A stretch of DNA of 64,000 nt from Microbacterium jejuense (GTDB lineage: Bacteria > Actinomycetota > Actinomycetes > Actinomycetales > Microbacteriaceae): contig NZ_JAEUAW010000011.1 in the NCBI RefSeq assembly GCF_019511665.1, positions 1-64,000 on the forward strand, read 5' to 3'. A model generated the notes under the pieces. That model searched no databases, had not been told where the DNA came from, and worked only from the letters and a program-made list of their open reading frames with translations. The position numbers were made by a program, and so were the translations under genes. Below are positions 46,255 to 55,656 of this stretch, piece after piece (the first letter of the stretch is position 1; each line of letters begins with the position of its first letter).

Positions 46255-47256
46255 TCAGAGCGACTCGCGGCGGATCAGCGCGGTGGGCAGGATGTGCTCG
46301 GATGCGACATCCTGGCCTCGCACCCGCGCCAGCAGCGCCTCGGCCGCGGTGCGGCCCATCTCTTCGAGCGGTTGCCGCACGGTCGTCAGCGGCGGATTCG
46401 ACGCGGTGGCGATCGCCACGTCGTCGAACCCGATGAGCGAGACGTCGGTGGGAACCGCTCTTCCGGCCGCCTGCAGGACCCGCAGCGCACCCGAGGCCAT
46501 CAGATCCGAGCAGGCGAACACCCCGTCCAGCTGCGGGTCGCGCTGCAGCAGACGCGCCATGGCCGCCGCTCCGCTGTCGACGGTGAAGTCTCCGTGCACG
46601 ATCGGCCCCGGGCTGATCCCGTGTCGGGCCAGCTCGTCGGTCCATCCCTGGGCGCGCGCGCTCGCCTGGGCCATGTCGGGCGGGCCGGTGATGATTCCGA
46701 TCCGGCGCCGGCCGGCCTCGATCAGCGCGCGGCCGGCTTGGACGCCGCCGTCGTAGTTGTCGCAGTCGACGACGATCGGGGCAGAGCCGACGTCGTCGGC
46801 GGGGCGCCCGACCCAGGCGATCGGGACCGGGGAGTCCATGATCTGGTCGACCAGGTGCGTGATCTCGTGCTGCAGGATGACGATCGCCCCGTCGACCGAC
46901 CCGGAGCGCAGGAACCGCGGGATCCGCTCTCGGTCTTCGAGGTCGGCCGGCAGCAGCACGGGCTGCACCTCGCCGGCTGACAGCCCCATCGCGGCGCCTT
47001 TGAGCACCGACGTGAAGAACGTGCCCCCGATGCTCCCCAGCTCGTTGAAGGCGAGGATCAGGCCGATGGCGCCGGCGCGGCCGCCGCGGAGCATGCGCGC
47101 GGCGGAGTTCGTCTCGTAGCCCAGCAGCTCGGCATGCTTGCGCACGGCCGCCGTCATGGCGGGGTCGACATTCTCGGCGCCGGCCAGCACGCGAGCGGCG
47201 GTCGCCCGAGAGACGCCCGCCGCAGCGGCGACGTCGAGCACGGTCGGCCTTGCCAT
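46255..47256 (-). CDS. LacI-family transcriptional regulator
   Basis: This 333-residue repressor has the LacI helix-turn-helix ARPTVLDVAAAAGVSRATAA (about 2-21) and hinge helix (NSAARMLRGG), then a sugar-binding core (AIGLILAFNELGSIGG, DGVFACSDLMASGALRVLQA, TDVSLIGFDDVAIATASNPP). GAGAGGA precedes the ATG at 47256. It is divergent from the importer genes. Palindromes containing AGATCGATCT lie just upstream of its own start and downstream of the importer promoter, so it probably represses both. Confidence 0.92.
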   Translation of the reverse strand: MARPTVLDVAAAAGVSRATAARVLAGAENVDPAMTAAVRKHAELLGYETNSAARMLRGGRAGAIGLILAFNELGSIGGTFFTSVLKGAAMGLSAGEVQPVLLPADLEDRERIPRFLRSGSVDGAIVILQHEITHLVDQIMDSPVPIAWVGRPADDVGSAPIVVDCDNYDGGVQAGRALIEAGRRRIGIITGPPDMAQASARAQGWTDELARHGISPGPIVHGDFTVDSGAAAMARLLQRDPQLDGVFACSDLMASGALRVLQAAGRAVPTDVSLIGFDDVAIATASNPPLTTVRQPLEEMGRTAAEALLARVRGQDVASEHILPTALIRRESL

Positions 47257-47295
47257 GACGTCCTCTCCGCAGCGGCGGCACCCGAGGGCACCGGA

Positions 47296-47305
47296 AGATC
47301 GATCT
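47296..47305. promoter_or_regulatory. LacI operator O1 (lacI side)
   Basis: AGATCGATCT is a perfect palindrome matching the centre of the 16-bp operator at 47444, placed 40 bases upstream of the lacI start. Confidence 0.7.
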
Positions 47306-47403
47306 CTGCGCAGCAATCATCGCACGAGCCCATCGATGACGTGCGCCTGCACGTCCACAACATGACAGCAGCATGAGATTTCGGGCACGCGAATAGGTTG
47401 CTC

Positions 47404-47433
47404 TTGCCAACGAATGGACGAGCGGTCTACTCT
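47404..47433 (+). promoter_or_regulatory. Promoter of the second sugar operon
   Basis: TTGCCA (47404-47409) and TACTCT (47428-47433) are 18 bases apart. The 16-bp palindromic operator begins 10 bases after the -10 box, which is the classic position for repression at the transcription start. Confidence 0.65.
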
Positions 47434-47443
47434 GACCAGGTCT

Positions 47444-47459
47444 GAGAGATCGATCTCTC
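47444..47459. promoter_or_regulatory. LacI operator O2 (importer side)
   Basis: GAGAGATCGATCTCTC is a perfect 16-bp palindrome with the central CG step expected for LacI-family sites. Confidence 0.8.
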
Positions 47460-47515
47460 GGCGGGCCGACGCGGTCCCGCCGGCAACCACATGTCCCCGA
47501 AGAAGAGGAGCAGCT

Positions 47516-48790
47516 GTGAATCGTCGCACACTCGCCCTGCCCGTCGCAGTGGGCGCCCTTGCGCTCGTCCTGTCCGGATGCACGTCAGGCGGATCCGGCG
47601 CGGGCGGTGACGACCCGAACGCCGAGTTCGAGTTCTGGTCGTTCACCGGCATCGGCCAGAAGGACTCGGTCGACCGCTACCTGGAGAAGAACCCCGACGC
47701 GAAGGTCAAGCTGTCGGAGGTCGGCAGCACGACCGAGACCGCCACGGCGCTGACCGCCGCTCTCGCCGGCGGCAAGGTTCCCGACCTCGTGATGATCCAG
47801 AACGACGATCTGCCGAAGTTCCTGGAGAACCCCGGCAACTTCGTCGACCTGCGCACCCTCGGCGGCGACGACATCGGCGACGAGTACCTGGACTGGGCGA
47901 TCGACGCCGCGACCGCCGAGAACGGAGCCCTGGTCGGCATCCCGACCGACGTGGGCGGCCTGAGCTTCGCCTACCGGGCCGACCTGTTCGAGGCGGCGGG
48001 TCTGCCGACCGACCCCGACGAGGTCGCCAAGATGTGGTCGTCGTGGGACGACTTCATCGCGATGGGAAAGCAGTACACCGAGGCGACCGGACAGCCGTTC
48101 ATCGACAACGTCGAGACGACGATGTTCTTCTCGACCGTCAACCAGGTCACCGAGAAGTACTACTCGCCCGACGGGGAGCTGGTGTTCGACACCAACCCGC
48201 AGGTGAAGGACGCCTTCGACGTCGCGGTGCAGGCGTACGACGCCGGCATCAGCGCGGGCATCGCCGCATGGTCGTCCGGCTGGGCGCCCGGCAAGGCGAA
48301 CGGCGCGTTCGCCGTGACCACGGCGCCGTCGTGGATGCTGGCCGGCATCCAGAACGACGCCCCCGACACCGAGGGGCTGTGGCGCATCGCGTCGATCCCC
48401 GGGGTCGGCGGCGACTGGGGCGGCAGCGTCATCGCGATCCCTGCGCGTGCCAAGCACCCCGAGGCGGCGTGGCAGTACATCGAGACCATGCTGTCGCCCG
48501 AGGGGCAGACCGAGCACTTCGCCGAGACCGGCACGTTCCCCGCGGCCAAGCACGCGCTCGAGAGCCCCGAGGTCGCCGGCTACACCGACCCGTTCTTCGG
48601 CGACTCGGCCGTCGGCAAGGTCATCAGCGACTCCGTGCTGCAGTTCAGCTCGTTCTACAACGGCCCCGACACCAGCGCGATCGGCGCCGCGCTGCTGAAC
48701 GCGCTCGTCGACATGGAAGCCGGGAACACCCCGTCCGACGAGGCCTGGGATGTCGGGGTCAAGAACGCCAAGGCCGCCATCAACGGCTGA
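47516..48790 (+). CDS. Sugar ABC transporter substrate-binding lipoprotein
   Basis: This 424-residue family-1 solute-binding protein has a lipoprotein signal (NRRTLALPVAVGALALVLSGC; Cys near residue 21). The mature part has FEFWSFTGIGQKDSVDRYLE, LAGGKVPDLVMIQNDDLPKF (about 80-99), IPTDVGGLSFAYRADLFEAA (about 141-160) and IPARAKHPEAAWQYIETMLS near 305. It supplies the two permeases that follow. The GTG at 47516 has AGAGGAG upstream; an in-frame start at 47414 would overlap the operator. The ligand is likely a beta-linked or fucosylated oligosaccharide, judged by the GH3 and GH95 genes. Confidence 0.9.
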   Translation: MNRRTLALPVAVGALALVLSGCTSGGSGAGGDDPNAEFEFWSFTGIGQKDSVDRYLEKNPDAKVKLSEVGSTTETATALTAALAGGKVPDLVMIQNDDLPKFLENPGNFVDLRTLGGDDIGDEYLDWAIDAATAENGALVGIPTDVGGLSFAYRADLFEAAGLPTDPDEVAKMWSSWDDFIAMGKQYTEATGQPFIDNVETTMFFSTVNQVTEKYYSPDGELVFDTNPQVKDAFDVAVQAYDAGISAGIAAWSSGWAPGKANGAFAVTTAPSWMLAGIQNDAPDTEGLWRIASIPGVGGDWGGSVIAIPARAKHPEAAWQYIETMLSPEGQTEHFAETGTFPAAKHALESPEVAGYTDPFFGDSAVGKVISDSVLQFSSFYNGPDTSAIGAALLNALVDMEAGNTPSDEAWDVGVKNAKAAING

Positions 48791-48852
48791 CCCGATCCCC
48801 CTGGCGGTGGTCCGGCACGCGCCGGACCACCGCCGACCCGAACGAGGTAGAT

Positions 48853-49815
48853 ATGACCGCCACCGCGACCGCCATCCCCGTCCAGAAGACGTCTCGACGC
48901 GAGCGCCCGCCCGGGCGCCCGATCCGCCAGCCGCTCGCCGAGCGCATCGCGCCCTACGTGTACATCGCGCCGTTCTTCGTCATCTTCGTGATCTTCGGGC
49001 TGTTCCCGCTGCTGTTCACGTTCTACGTGGCGCTGTTCGACTGGAACCCCATCGGCGAGCAGACCTTCGTCGGCCTCGCGAACTTCGAGCGGCTGTTCAA
49101 CGACCCGCGGTTCTGGAACGCGTTCGTCAACACGTTCGGGATCTTCCTGATCTCGACGATCCCGCAGCTGATCCTCGCGCTGGGCCTCGCGCACCTGCTG
49201 AACCACGCGCTGCTGAAGTTCGCCAACTTCTTCCGCATGGCGCTGCTGGTGCCGTACATCACCTCGGTCGCCGCCACGGCGCTCGTGTTCGCGCAGATCT
49301 TCGACAAGAACTTCGGTCTCATCAACTGGGTGCTCGGGCTGATGGGCCTGCCGGCGGTCAACTTCCTCGCGTCGCAGGTCGGCTCGTGGATCGTGATCTC
49401 GTCGATGGTGATGTGGCGCTGGTTCGGCTACAACACGCTGCTGTATCTCGCCGGACTCCAGGCGATCCCTCGCGAGATGTATGAGGCGGCATCGGTCGAC
49501 GGCGCGTCGGGGTGGCAGCAGTTCATCCATCTGACGATCCCGTCGCTGCGGCCCATCATCATCTTCACCGTGATCATGTCGACCATCGGCGGTCTGCAGA
49601 TCTTCACCGAGCCGCTGCTGGTCGCGCCCGAGTCGGGCCTCACATGCGGTGGCGGCCGACAGTGCCAGACCCTCGCGCTGTTCCTCTACGAGCAGGGTTT
49701 CGGGCAGTTCGAGTTCGGCTACGGCTCGGCGATCGGCGTCGCCCTGTTCGTCATCGTGGTCGTGGTCGCGCTGATCAACTTCTTCCTCACCACCCGCACC
49801 CGGAAGGCGCGCTGA
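48853..49815 (+). CDS. Sugar ABC transporter permease (MalF type)
   Basis: This 320-residue permease has six helices (YVYIAPFFVIFVIFGLFPLL near 38-57; LLVPYITSVAATALVFAQIF; VALFVIVVVVALINFFL at the end) and the EAA loop EMYEAASVDGASGWQQFIHL (about 215-234). A loop insert with two cysteines (ESGLTCGGGRQCQTLALF, near 270) is unusual among MalF-type subunits and may form a disulphide outside the membrane. The gene is joined to the next permease by a one-base overlap. Confidence 0.92.
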   Translation: MTATATAIPVQKTSRRERPPGRPIRQPLAERIAPYVYIAPFFVIFVIFGLFPLLFTFYVALFDWNPIGEQTFVGLANFERLFNDPRFWNAFVNTFGIFLISTIPQLILALGLAHLLNHALLKFANFFRMALLVPYITSVAATALVFAQIFDKNFGLINWVLGLMGLPAVNFLASQVGSWIVISSMVMWRWFGYNTLLYLAGLQAIPREMYEAASVDGASGWQQFIHLTIPSLRPIIIFTVIMSTIGGLQIFTEPLLVAPESGLTCGGGRQCQTLALFLYEQGFGQFEFGYGSAIGVALFVIVVVVALINFFLTTRTRKAR

Positions 49816-50732
49816 TGTCCGATGTCATCGACCAGGCGATCCCGCAGTCGCCGCAGGAGGCGTTCGAGCCGGAGACCGATCGACGGCAGCGCCGTCGCGG
49901 ACGCCGCGGACGCGTGGGCAAGGTCGGCTGGCCGATCTACCTGCTGCTCATCATCGCCGTGATCATCAGCGTCTTCCCGCTGTACTACATGTTCGTGATC
50001 GCCTCGGTGGGCGCCTCGGCGGTCACGTCGATCCCGCCCAGGCTGTACCCCGGGCTGAACTTCTTCGACATCGCCGCGAAGGTCTTCGAGACGGTGCCCT
50101 TCCTGCAGTCGCTGCTCAACAGCGTCATCGTCTCGCTGTCGATCGCGGTCATCTCGGCGGTCCTGTGCGCCCTGGCCGGATTCGCGTTCGCGAAGCTGAC
50201 GTTCCCCGGCCGCAACGTGCTGTTCGTCATCGTCCTGCTGACCATGACGGTGCCGTCGCAGCTGAGCGTCATCCCGCAGTACCTGATCATCTCGTGGCTC
50301 GACTGGGTCGATTCGCTGCAGGCCATCATCGTGCCGGGGCTCGCGAGCGCCTTCGGGATCTTCTGGATGCGTCAGCACATGGCGACGACGCTCAACGACG
50401 AGCTCATGCAGGCCGCCCGGATCGACGGCGCGAACAGCTGGCAGATCTTCTGGCGCATCGGCTTCCCGGTGGTGCGGCCCGCGGTGTTCGTCCTGGGGCT
50501 CATCAACTTCACGGCGGTGTGGAACGACTTCATGTGGCCCTTCATCGTCCTGAAGTCCCCCGAGCTGTTCACCGTCCAGATCGCGCTGAAGCAGCTGCAG
50601 GCCAACCGCACCATCGACCTCGCCCTCACCATGGGCGGGTCGTTCATGGCGACCCTGCCGCTGCTGATCGTGTTCTTCTTCGTCGGTCGCCGCATGGTCG
50701 CCGGCATCATGGACGGGGCGTTCAAGGGCTGA
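49815..50732 (+). CDS. Sugar ABC transporter permease (MalG type)
   Basis: This 305-residue partner permease begins with a basic cytoplasmic region (DRRQRRRGRRGRVGKVGW) before the first helix (IYLLLIIAVIISVFPLYYMF). The EAA loop is ELMQAARIDGANSWQIFWRI (about 196-215), and FTAVWNDFMWPFIVL follows. The start shares the A of the upstream TGA, and the stop overlaps the GH3 start the same way (TGATGG), so importer and hydrolase are translationally coupled. No ATPase gene is in the operon. Confidence 0.92.
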   Translation: MSDVIDQAIPQSPQEAFEPETDRRQRRRGRRGRVGKVGWPIYLLLIIAVIISVFPLYYMFVIASVGASAVTSIPPRLYPGLNFFDIAAKVFETVPFLQSLLNSVIVSLSIAVISAVLCALAGFAFAKLTFPGRNVLFVIVLLTMTVPSQLSVIPQYLIISWLDWVDSLQAIIVPGLASAFGIFWMRQHMATTLNDELMQAARIDGANSWQIFWRIGFPVVRPAVFVLGLINFTAVWNDFMWPFIVLKSPELFTVQIALKQLQANRTIDLALTMGGSFMATLPLLIVFFFVGRRMVAGIMDGAFKG

Positions 50733-53041
50733 TGGATGCCGCACCCGACGTCACCGATCAGGCTCGGTGGCGCGACACGACGCTGCCCGCGCGCGAGCGA
50801 GCCGAGGCGCTCGTCGCCGCGCTGACCCTGGAGGAGAAGGCCGCCCAGCTGGGCTCGGTCTGGCTCACCGACGCGGCGGACGACTTCGCCCCGCGCCCGG
50901 ACGACGGCCTCGGCGCGCACGCCGTCGATCCGTTCGCCCACGGCCTCGGACAGCTCACGCGCGTGTTCGGCACCGAGCCGGTGACGGTGCGCGAGGGCGT
51001 GCGCCGGCTGCGGGAGCTGCAGCAGCGCGTCACGGACGCGCATCGGCTCGGCATCCCGGCCCTCGTCCACGAGGAGTGCCTCACGGGGCTGGCGGCGTTC
51101 GGCGCGACGGCGTTCCCCACGCCCCTGGCGTGGGCGGCGACGTTCGACGAGCAGGCCGTCCACGAGATGGCGCGGGCGATCGGCTCCGATATGCGGGCGC
51201 TGGGCGTGCACCAGGGACTCGCGCCGGTGCTGGACGTCGTCCGGGACTACCGCTGGGGCCGGGTCGAAGAGACGCTCGGCGAGGATCCGTACCTGGTGGG
51301 CCAGCTCGGCGCGGCCTACGTGGCCGGCCTCGAGGCCGCCGGCGTCATCGCGACCCTCAAGCACTTCGCCGGCTACGCCGCGTCGCGCGGCGCCCGCAAT
51401 CACGCCCCGGTGAGCATGGGCCCGCGCGAGCTCGCCGACACGGTGCTTCCGCCCTTCGAGGCCGCGCTCAGGCAGGGCGGGGCGCGCAGCGTCATGACCT
51501 CGTACACCGACGTCGACGGCGTGCCGAGCACCGCCAACCGCGTGATGATCGACGAAATCCTCCGCGAACGGTGGGGGTTCGACGGCACGGTCGTGGCGGA
51601 CTACTGGGCCGTCCCCTTCCTCGTGTCGATGCATCGCGTGGCCGCCGATGCGGCCGAGGCGGCGGCGCTCGCGCTCGGTGCGGGGGTCGACGTCGAGCTG
51701 CCGCAGACTGTGGCCTACGCCTCTCTGCCGGCCCTCGTGCGCGACGGCGTGGTGTCGGAGCGCGACCTCGATCGCGCGGTCGCGCGGCACCTTCGCCACA
51801 AGATCGAGGCCGGCCTGCTGGACGGCGTGGACCCGGTGCCGCCGGGAGCCGACGACGTCGAGCTCGACGGGCCGCGCAACCGTGCGCTGTCGTCGCGCAT
51901 CGCGGAGGAGTCCATCGTGCTGCTGCGCGACGAGGGCATGCTTCCGGTGCGCGGCGACCGCATCGCACTCATCGGCCCGGCAGCGCTGGACCATCGGAGC
52001 CTGCTCGGCTGCTACGCGTTCCCGAATCACGTGCTCACGAAGCATCCGGGTCACGAGCTGGGCATCGCCGTGCCCACGATCGCCGACGCCCTCCGCACGG
52101 AGTTCGGCGAGGCGCGCATCGCGGTCGCGCGAGGGTGCGAGATCTCCACGACCGACAACGGGCTCATTCCGGACGCTGTCGCGCTCGCGTGGCGCAGCGA
52201 CGTCGCTGTCGTCGTGGTCGGCGACGTCTCGGGCCTCTTCGGCGACGGGACGTCGGGCGAGGGCTGCGACGCCCCCGACCTCCGGCTGCCCGGTGGCCAG
52301 CACGAACTCGTGCAGGCGGTCCTCGCCACCGGGGTGCCGACCGTGCTCGTGGTCGTCTCGGGCCGGCCGTACGCGCTCGGCGAGTACGACGGTGCAGCGG
52401 CGATCGTCCAGGCGTTCCTGCCCGGAGCGGACGGGGCGGCCGCAATCGCCGGCATCCTTTCGGGGCGCGTCGTGCCCTCGGGTCGTCTGCCCGTCCAGAT
52501 CCCGCGGGCCGCCGCGGCGAGCAGCACGTATCTGCAGCCGCCGCTCGGGCGCCACAACTCCGGCATCACGGTGGCGGACCCGACACCGCTGTTCCCGTTC
52601 GGATACGGGCTCACGCCGGGCGACGTGCGGTACGAGAGCCTCACCGTCACGGCGGAGGTCGACACGGCCGGTGAGGCGGAGGCCGCCGTCGTCGTCCGCA
52701 ACGACGGTCAGGCGTGCGTGGAGGTGGTGCAGCTGTACGCCTCGTACCCGCGCAGCACGGTCGTGCGACCCGAGGCTCAGCTCATCGGCTTCGCGCGGGT
52801 GGACCTGCCCGCCGGCGCGCGCCGCGCCGTCCGCTTCACCGTGCCGGCGGGGACGTTCGCGTTCACGGGCCTGGACGGCGCGCTTGCCGTGGAGCCCGGC
52901 TCGGTGGTGCTGTCGGCCGGCCCGAACGCCGCGGAACGTCCGAGCGAAGGCGTCGTCGCGGTGACCGGCGCTCGCCGCATCCTGTCGACCCGGGTCGTGC
53001 GCGTGCCGGCGATCGTCACCGAGGTCGCCTCGACGCGCTGA
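50732..53041 (+). CDS. GH3 beta-glycosidase
   Basis: This 769-residue family 3 enzyme has a TIM-barrel domain with IPALVHEECLTGLAAFGATA (about 106-125), LAPVLDVVRDYRWGRVEETL (about 163-182), ATLKHFAGYAASRGARNHAP (KHF and the Asn-His segment) and the nucleophile region FDGTVVADYWAVPFL (about 286-300). The alpha/beta sandwich domain (VVVVGDVSGLFGDGTSGEGC) and a fibronectin-III-like C-terminal domain follow. No signal peptide is present, so it cleaves imported oligosaccharides. Beta-glucosidase or beta-xylosidase activity is likely; the exact one is not evident. The start overlaps the permease stop by one base. Confidence 0.9.
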   Translation: MDAAPDVTDQARWRDTTLPARERAEALVAALTLEEKAAQLGSVWLTDAADDFAPRPDDGLGAHAVDPFAHGLGQLTRVFGTEPVTVREGVRRLRELQQRVTDAHRLGIPALVHEECLTGLAAFGATAFPTPLAWAATFDEQAVHEMARAIGSDMRALGVHQGLAPVLDVVRDYRWGRVEETLGEDPYLVGQLGAAYVAGLEAAGVIATLKHFAGYAASRGARNHAPVSMGPRELADTVLPPFEAALRQGGARSVMTSYTDVDGVPSTANRVMIDEILRERWGFDGTVVADYWAVPFLVSMHRVAADAAEAAALALGAGVDVELPQTVAYASLPALVRDGVVSERDLDRAVARHLRHKIEAGLLDGVDPVPPGADDVELDGPRNRALSSRIAEESIVLLRDEGMLPVRGDRIALIGPAALDHRSLLGCYAFPNHVLTKHPGHELGIAVPTIADALRTEFGEARIAVARGCEISTTDNGLIPDAVALAWRSDVAVVVVGDVSGLFGDGTSGEGCDAPDLRLPGGQHELVQAVLATGVPTVLVVVSGRPYALGEYDGAAAIVQAFLPGADGAAAIAGILSGRVVPSGRLPVQIPRAAAASSTYLQPPLGRHNSGITVADPTPLFPFGYGLTPGDVRYESLTVTAEVDTAGEAEAAVVVRNDGQACVEVVQLYASYPRSTVVRPEAQLIGFARVDLPAGARRAVRFTVPAGTFAFTGLDGALAVEPGSVVLSAGPNAAERPSEGVVAVTGARRILSTRVVRVPAIVTEVASTR

Positions 53042-53102
53042 CGATCCGCATGCCGACCCCCACCGGGCGCGGCGGGCCGGTGGGTGGTCCCCAGCGTGCG
53101 GC

Positions 53103-55505
53103 TCAGGGACGGGAGGCTGCCGCGTCGAGCCAGTCCAGGCGCAGCACCACCGGGCGGGTGCCGACGACGATCTGCTGCGGCCCGGGCGCGCCGCCCGCGA
53201 CGGTGAAGGCGCGGCCGGCCCGCAGCAGCACGCGCCCGTCCGGACGGAGCCACTGCGCCTCGGCCAGCCGCCTCAACCGGACGGTGCAGCCGGCGTCGTC
53301 CCATTCGAGTCGATCGACGACCAGGCCGCCCCGCGCCCGCAGCCCCGTGACACCGCCCTCGGGCCACGCGCGCGGGAGGGCGGGCAGCACGGTGAGCGTG
53401 TCGACGGTCGAGCCGAGCAGCATCGCGCCGACGACGGCGGGCAGGCCTCCGCTGGCATCGAGGTTGAAGATGCGCCCGGCGTCATGCGTCGTGGTCAGCG
53501 CGGGCCGCCAGTGCTCCAGGGCCAGCCATTCCACGCACTGCAGCGCATCGTCGGCGAGCCCGAGCGCTGCCGCGGCGAGCCCCAGCTGCACCAGGCCGAA
53601 GGCCATCTCCATACGCCCCGGGGGAGCCGTCGGGTCCTCCGCTCGCCACGCGAGCTTGGCCGCGATGGTGGCGGCGGCCGCAGCGCGCAGCGACGCGGCC
53701 CGTGCGCCGTCGCCGAGGAAGGCCGGGTCGGGGTCGTACCAGAGCGGGTAGAGCTGCGATGCATGGCGGTGCGCGTGGTTCTCAGGCCATCGCGTGTCGA
53801 TCCACTCGGCGAGGGTGCCGTCCGCGGCCACCCGATAGTCGGGCAGCGCCGCGACGAGCGCCTGCCAGCGCCCGTCGAGGGAGTGGTCGCCGCGGGCGTC
53901 CGCCAGGATCGCGGTCGCGCGGGCGGCATCCCTCAAGATCGCGACGTCGACCGTCGCGTCAGCGACGAGCGAGGAGCCGCCTGCGACCGGGCTGTTCTCG
54001 GGGGAGTAGTCGGGCACGATGCGGCGGCGCCCGTCGACCGGCACCGTGGCCTGCTCGGCCAGCAGCAGCACCCCCTCGGCGAGAGCCCACAGGTCGTCGT
54101 CCACGATCGAGCGATCACCGGTCGTCGCGACGAGGTCGGCTGCGAAGCGGAGGACCCAGCCGCCGCACCCCATCCAGAAGACATGCGGATGCCACCGCCA
54201 CGTGTGGTTCGCCAGCCCGTGGCTCGACATCCGGGCGGGCAGCAGCATCCCCTCCGTCCCGTAGACGCGACGGGCGTTGTCTCGGTAGTCGTCGAGGTGG
54301 GGCAGGACCAGGTTCAGCAGCGACCGGGCGAGCTCGGGCGTGCCCGTGGGGATCAGGCTCGCCATGCCGCCGTTCTGCACGTTGCCGTTCATCGTGTAGT
54401 CGGACGACCATGCGGGCGCCCATGTGCCCTGCCAGACGCCCTGCAGCGTCGGGGGCAGCTCTCCGGTCGCGGCGATCGCGTGCGCCCTGCCCGACAGGTA
54501 GGCGGTCTCGATCACGGCGCGGCGCGCGGCGAGATCGCCCGCACGTGCGCGGTCCCAGAGCTCCTCGGTCGTCTGCGAGGGCACGCCGCCGCCGAGGTCC
54601 AGCGTCGACGCCGAGACGAGGGCGCCGTGCGTCTCACGCTGGTGCGCGCGCAGTGCCTCCCAGTCGGGCGCAGCGTCCCCGCGCGCGGGGGCCGCGGTGA
54701 CCGGGGCGCCGGCGACGTCCACATCGACGTGCAGCATCCGTCGCTCGCCCGGGGGCACGTACACGCGCGTCGACGCCATCTCGCCGGCGGGATCGGCGAC
54801 CCAGCTCTCGGGGCCGTACGCGGTCGCGCGCGTGGCGGGGGTGCCGTGGGCGGATGCCGTGAGCACCGCATGCGGGCCGCCCCGGGCATCGGCGTGCATC
54901 ACGTTCCCGTAGTCCGGGGCGCCCGTCTCGCCGGCGACGCCCGACGAACCGGCGAGGTTCAGGCGGACGGAGAGGGTCGCGCCCGCCTCGGACTCGAGCG
55001 CGAGCCACACCCGCGCCTCGTCGCGTGGCGCCAGCACCCGCAGCGCGGTGATGCCGCCGGACCGATCACGCCACCGCACGACGACCTCGCCGTGCTCGAG
55101 GTCGATCTCGCGGTCGAGGCCCTCGGCCGCCGCGGGATCTTCGATCCAGAGCGTCGCGCAGATGCCGAGCGGGTCGGTCCAGACCAAGCCGTCCGGCAGC
55201 CCGGAGCGGCGCGCCGCCTGCTCCATCAGCTCGTCCGCCTGCGCGCCGTCGCCGGAGAGCACGGCGGCGCGCAGCGCGCCCAGGTCGGGCGCGAGCTCGG
55301 GCGCCCGCGGGCGCGGGTTCGCGGGCACGAAGCTGCGCTCGTGGGCGATAGAGACGATCTGCCGGCCGCCCACGCCGTGCACGATCGCGCCGACGACGCC
55401 GCTGCCGACGATGAGCCCGTCCTCCCACGTCGGCGCCGTGGTGCGGGTGCGGTGCCGGAACCGCTGCACGACCCGTCGGTCGTCGACGAAGATGTCTCCG
55501 GTCAT
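53103..55505 (-). CDS. Divergent GH95-family glycoside hydrolase
   Basis: This 800-residue protein follows the GH95 plan: an N-terminal beta-sandwich (about 1-260), a linker and an alpha/alpha-six barrel with LPPTLQGVWQGTWAPAWSSD (about 344-363), the asparagine pair in YTMNGNVQNGG, YSPENSPVAGGSS (about 486-498), NHAHRHASQLYPLWYDPD (about 574-591) and RIFNLDASGGLPAVVGAMLL near 675. In GH95 fucosidases the two Asn residues activate water; here they are kept, but the usual MNYWPA continuation is replaced. Known activities are 1,2-alpha-L-fucosidase and alpha-L-galactosidase. No signal peptide is seen. A TAGCGT box lies about 45 nt upstream. It is convergent with the GH3 gene. Confidence 0.85.
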   Translation of the reverse strand: MTGDIFVDDRRVVQRFRHRTRTTAPTWEDGLIVGSGVVGAIVHGVGGRQIVSIAHERSFVPANPRPRAPELAPDLGALRAAVLSGDGAQADELMEQAARRSGLPDGLVWTDPLGICATLWIEDPAAAEGLDREIDLEHGEVVVRWRDRSGGITALRVLAPRDEARVWLALESEAGATLSVRLNLAGSSGVAGETGAPDYGNVMHADARGGPHAVLTASAHGTPATRATAYGPESWVADPAGEMASTRVYVPPGERRMLHVDVDVAGAPVTAAPARGDAAPDWEALRAHQRETHGALVSASTLDLGGGVPSQTTEELWDRARAGDLAARRAVIETAYLSGRAHAIAATGELPPTLQGVWQGTWAPAWSSDYTMNGNVQNGGMASLIPTGTPELARSLLNLVLPHLDDYRDNARRVYGTEGMLLPARMSSHGLANHTWRWHPHVFWMGCGGWVLRFAADLVATTGDRSIVDDDLWALAEGVLLLAEQATVPVDGRRRIVPDYSPENSPVAGGSSLVADATVDVAILRDAARATAILADARGDHSLDGRWQALVAALPDYRVAADGTLAEWIDTRWPENHAHRHASQLYPLWYDPDPAFLGDGARAASLRAAAAATIAAKLAWRAEDPTAPPGRMEMAFGLVQLGLAAAALGLADDALQCVEWLALEHWRPALTTTHDAGRIFNLDASGGLPAVVGAMLLGSTVDTLTVLPALPRAWPEGGVTGLRARGGLVVDRLEWDDAGCTVRLRRLAEAQWLRPDGRVLLRAGRAFTVAGGAPGPQQIVVGTRPVVLRLDWLDAAASRP

Positions 55506-55550
55506 CGCGCTCGCCGTGCTCCCTTGCCCGCCCTCGTGGTTCGCCCGCCG

Positions 55551-55577
55551 ACGCTAGCACAGGATGCGCGATACATC
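55551..55577 (-). promoter_or_regulatory. Probable promoter/operator of the GH95 gene
   Basis: On the minus strand TAGCGT (55551-55556) can serve as a -10 box. Just upstream GATGTATCGCGCATC (55563-55577) is an imperfect palindrome whose outer GATG/CATC arms match. The LacI encoded next to it is the obvious candidate binder. Confidence 0.35.
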
Positions 55578-55656
55578 TGATCTCTGTCGATTCGGTCCCG
55601 TGCGGCCCGCACGCTGGACGGGTGGGGCCACGGACACGAGGTCGAGAGATCGGATG

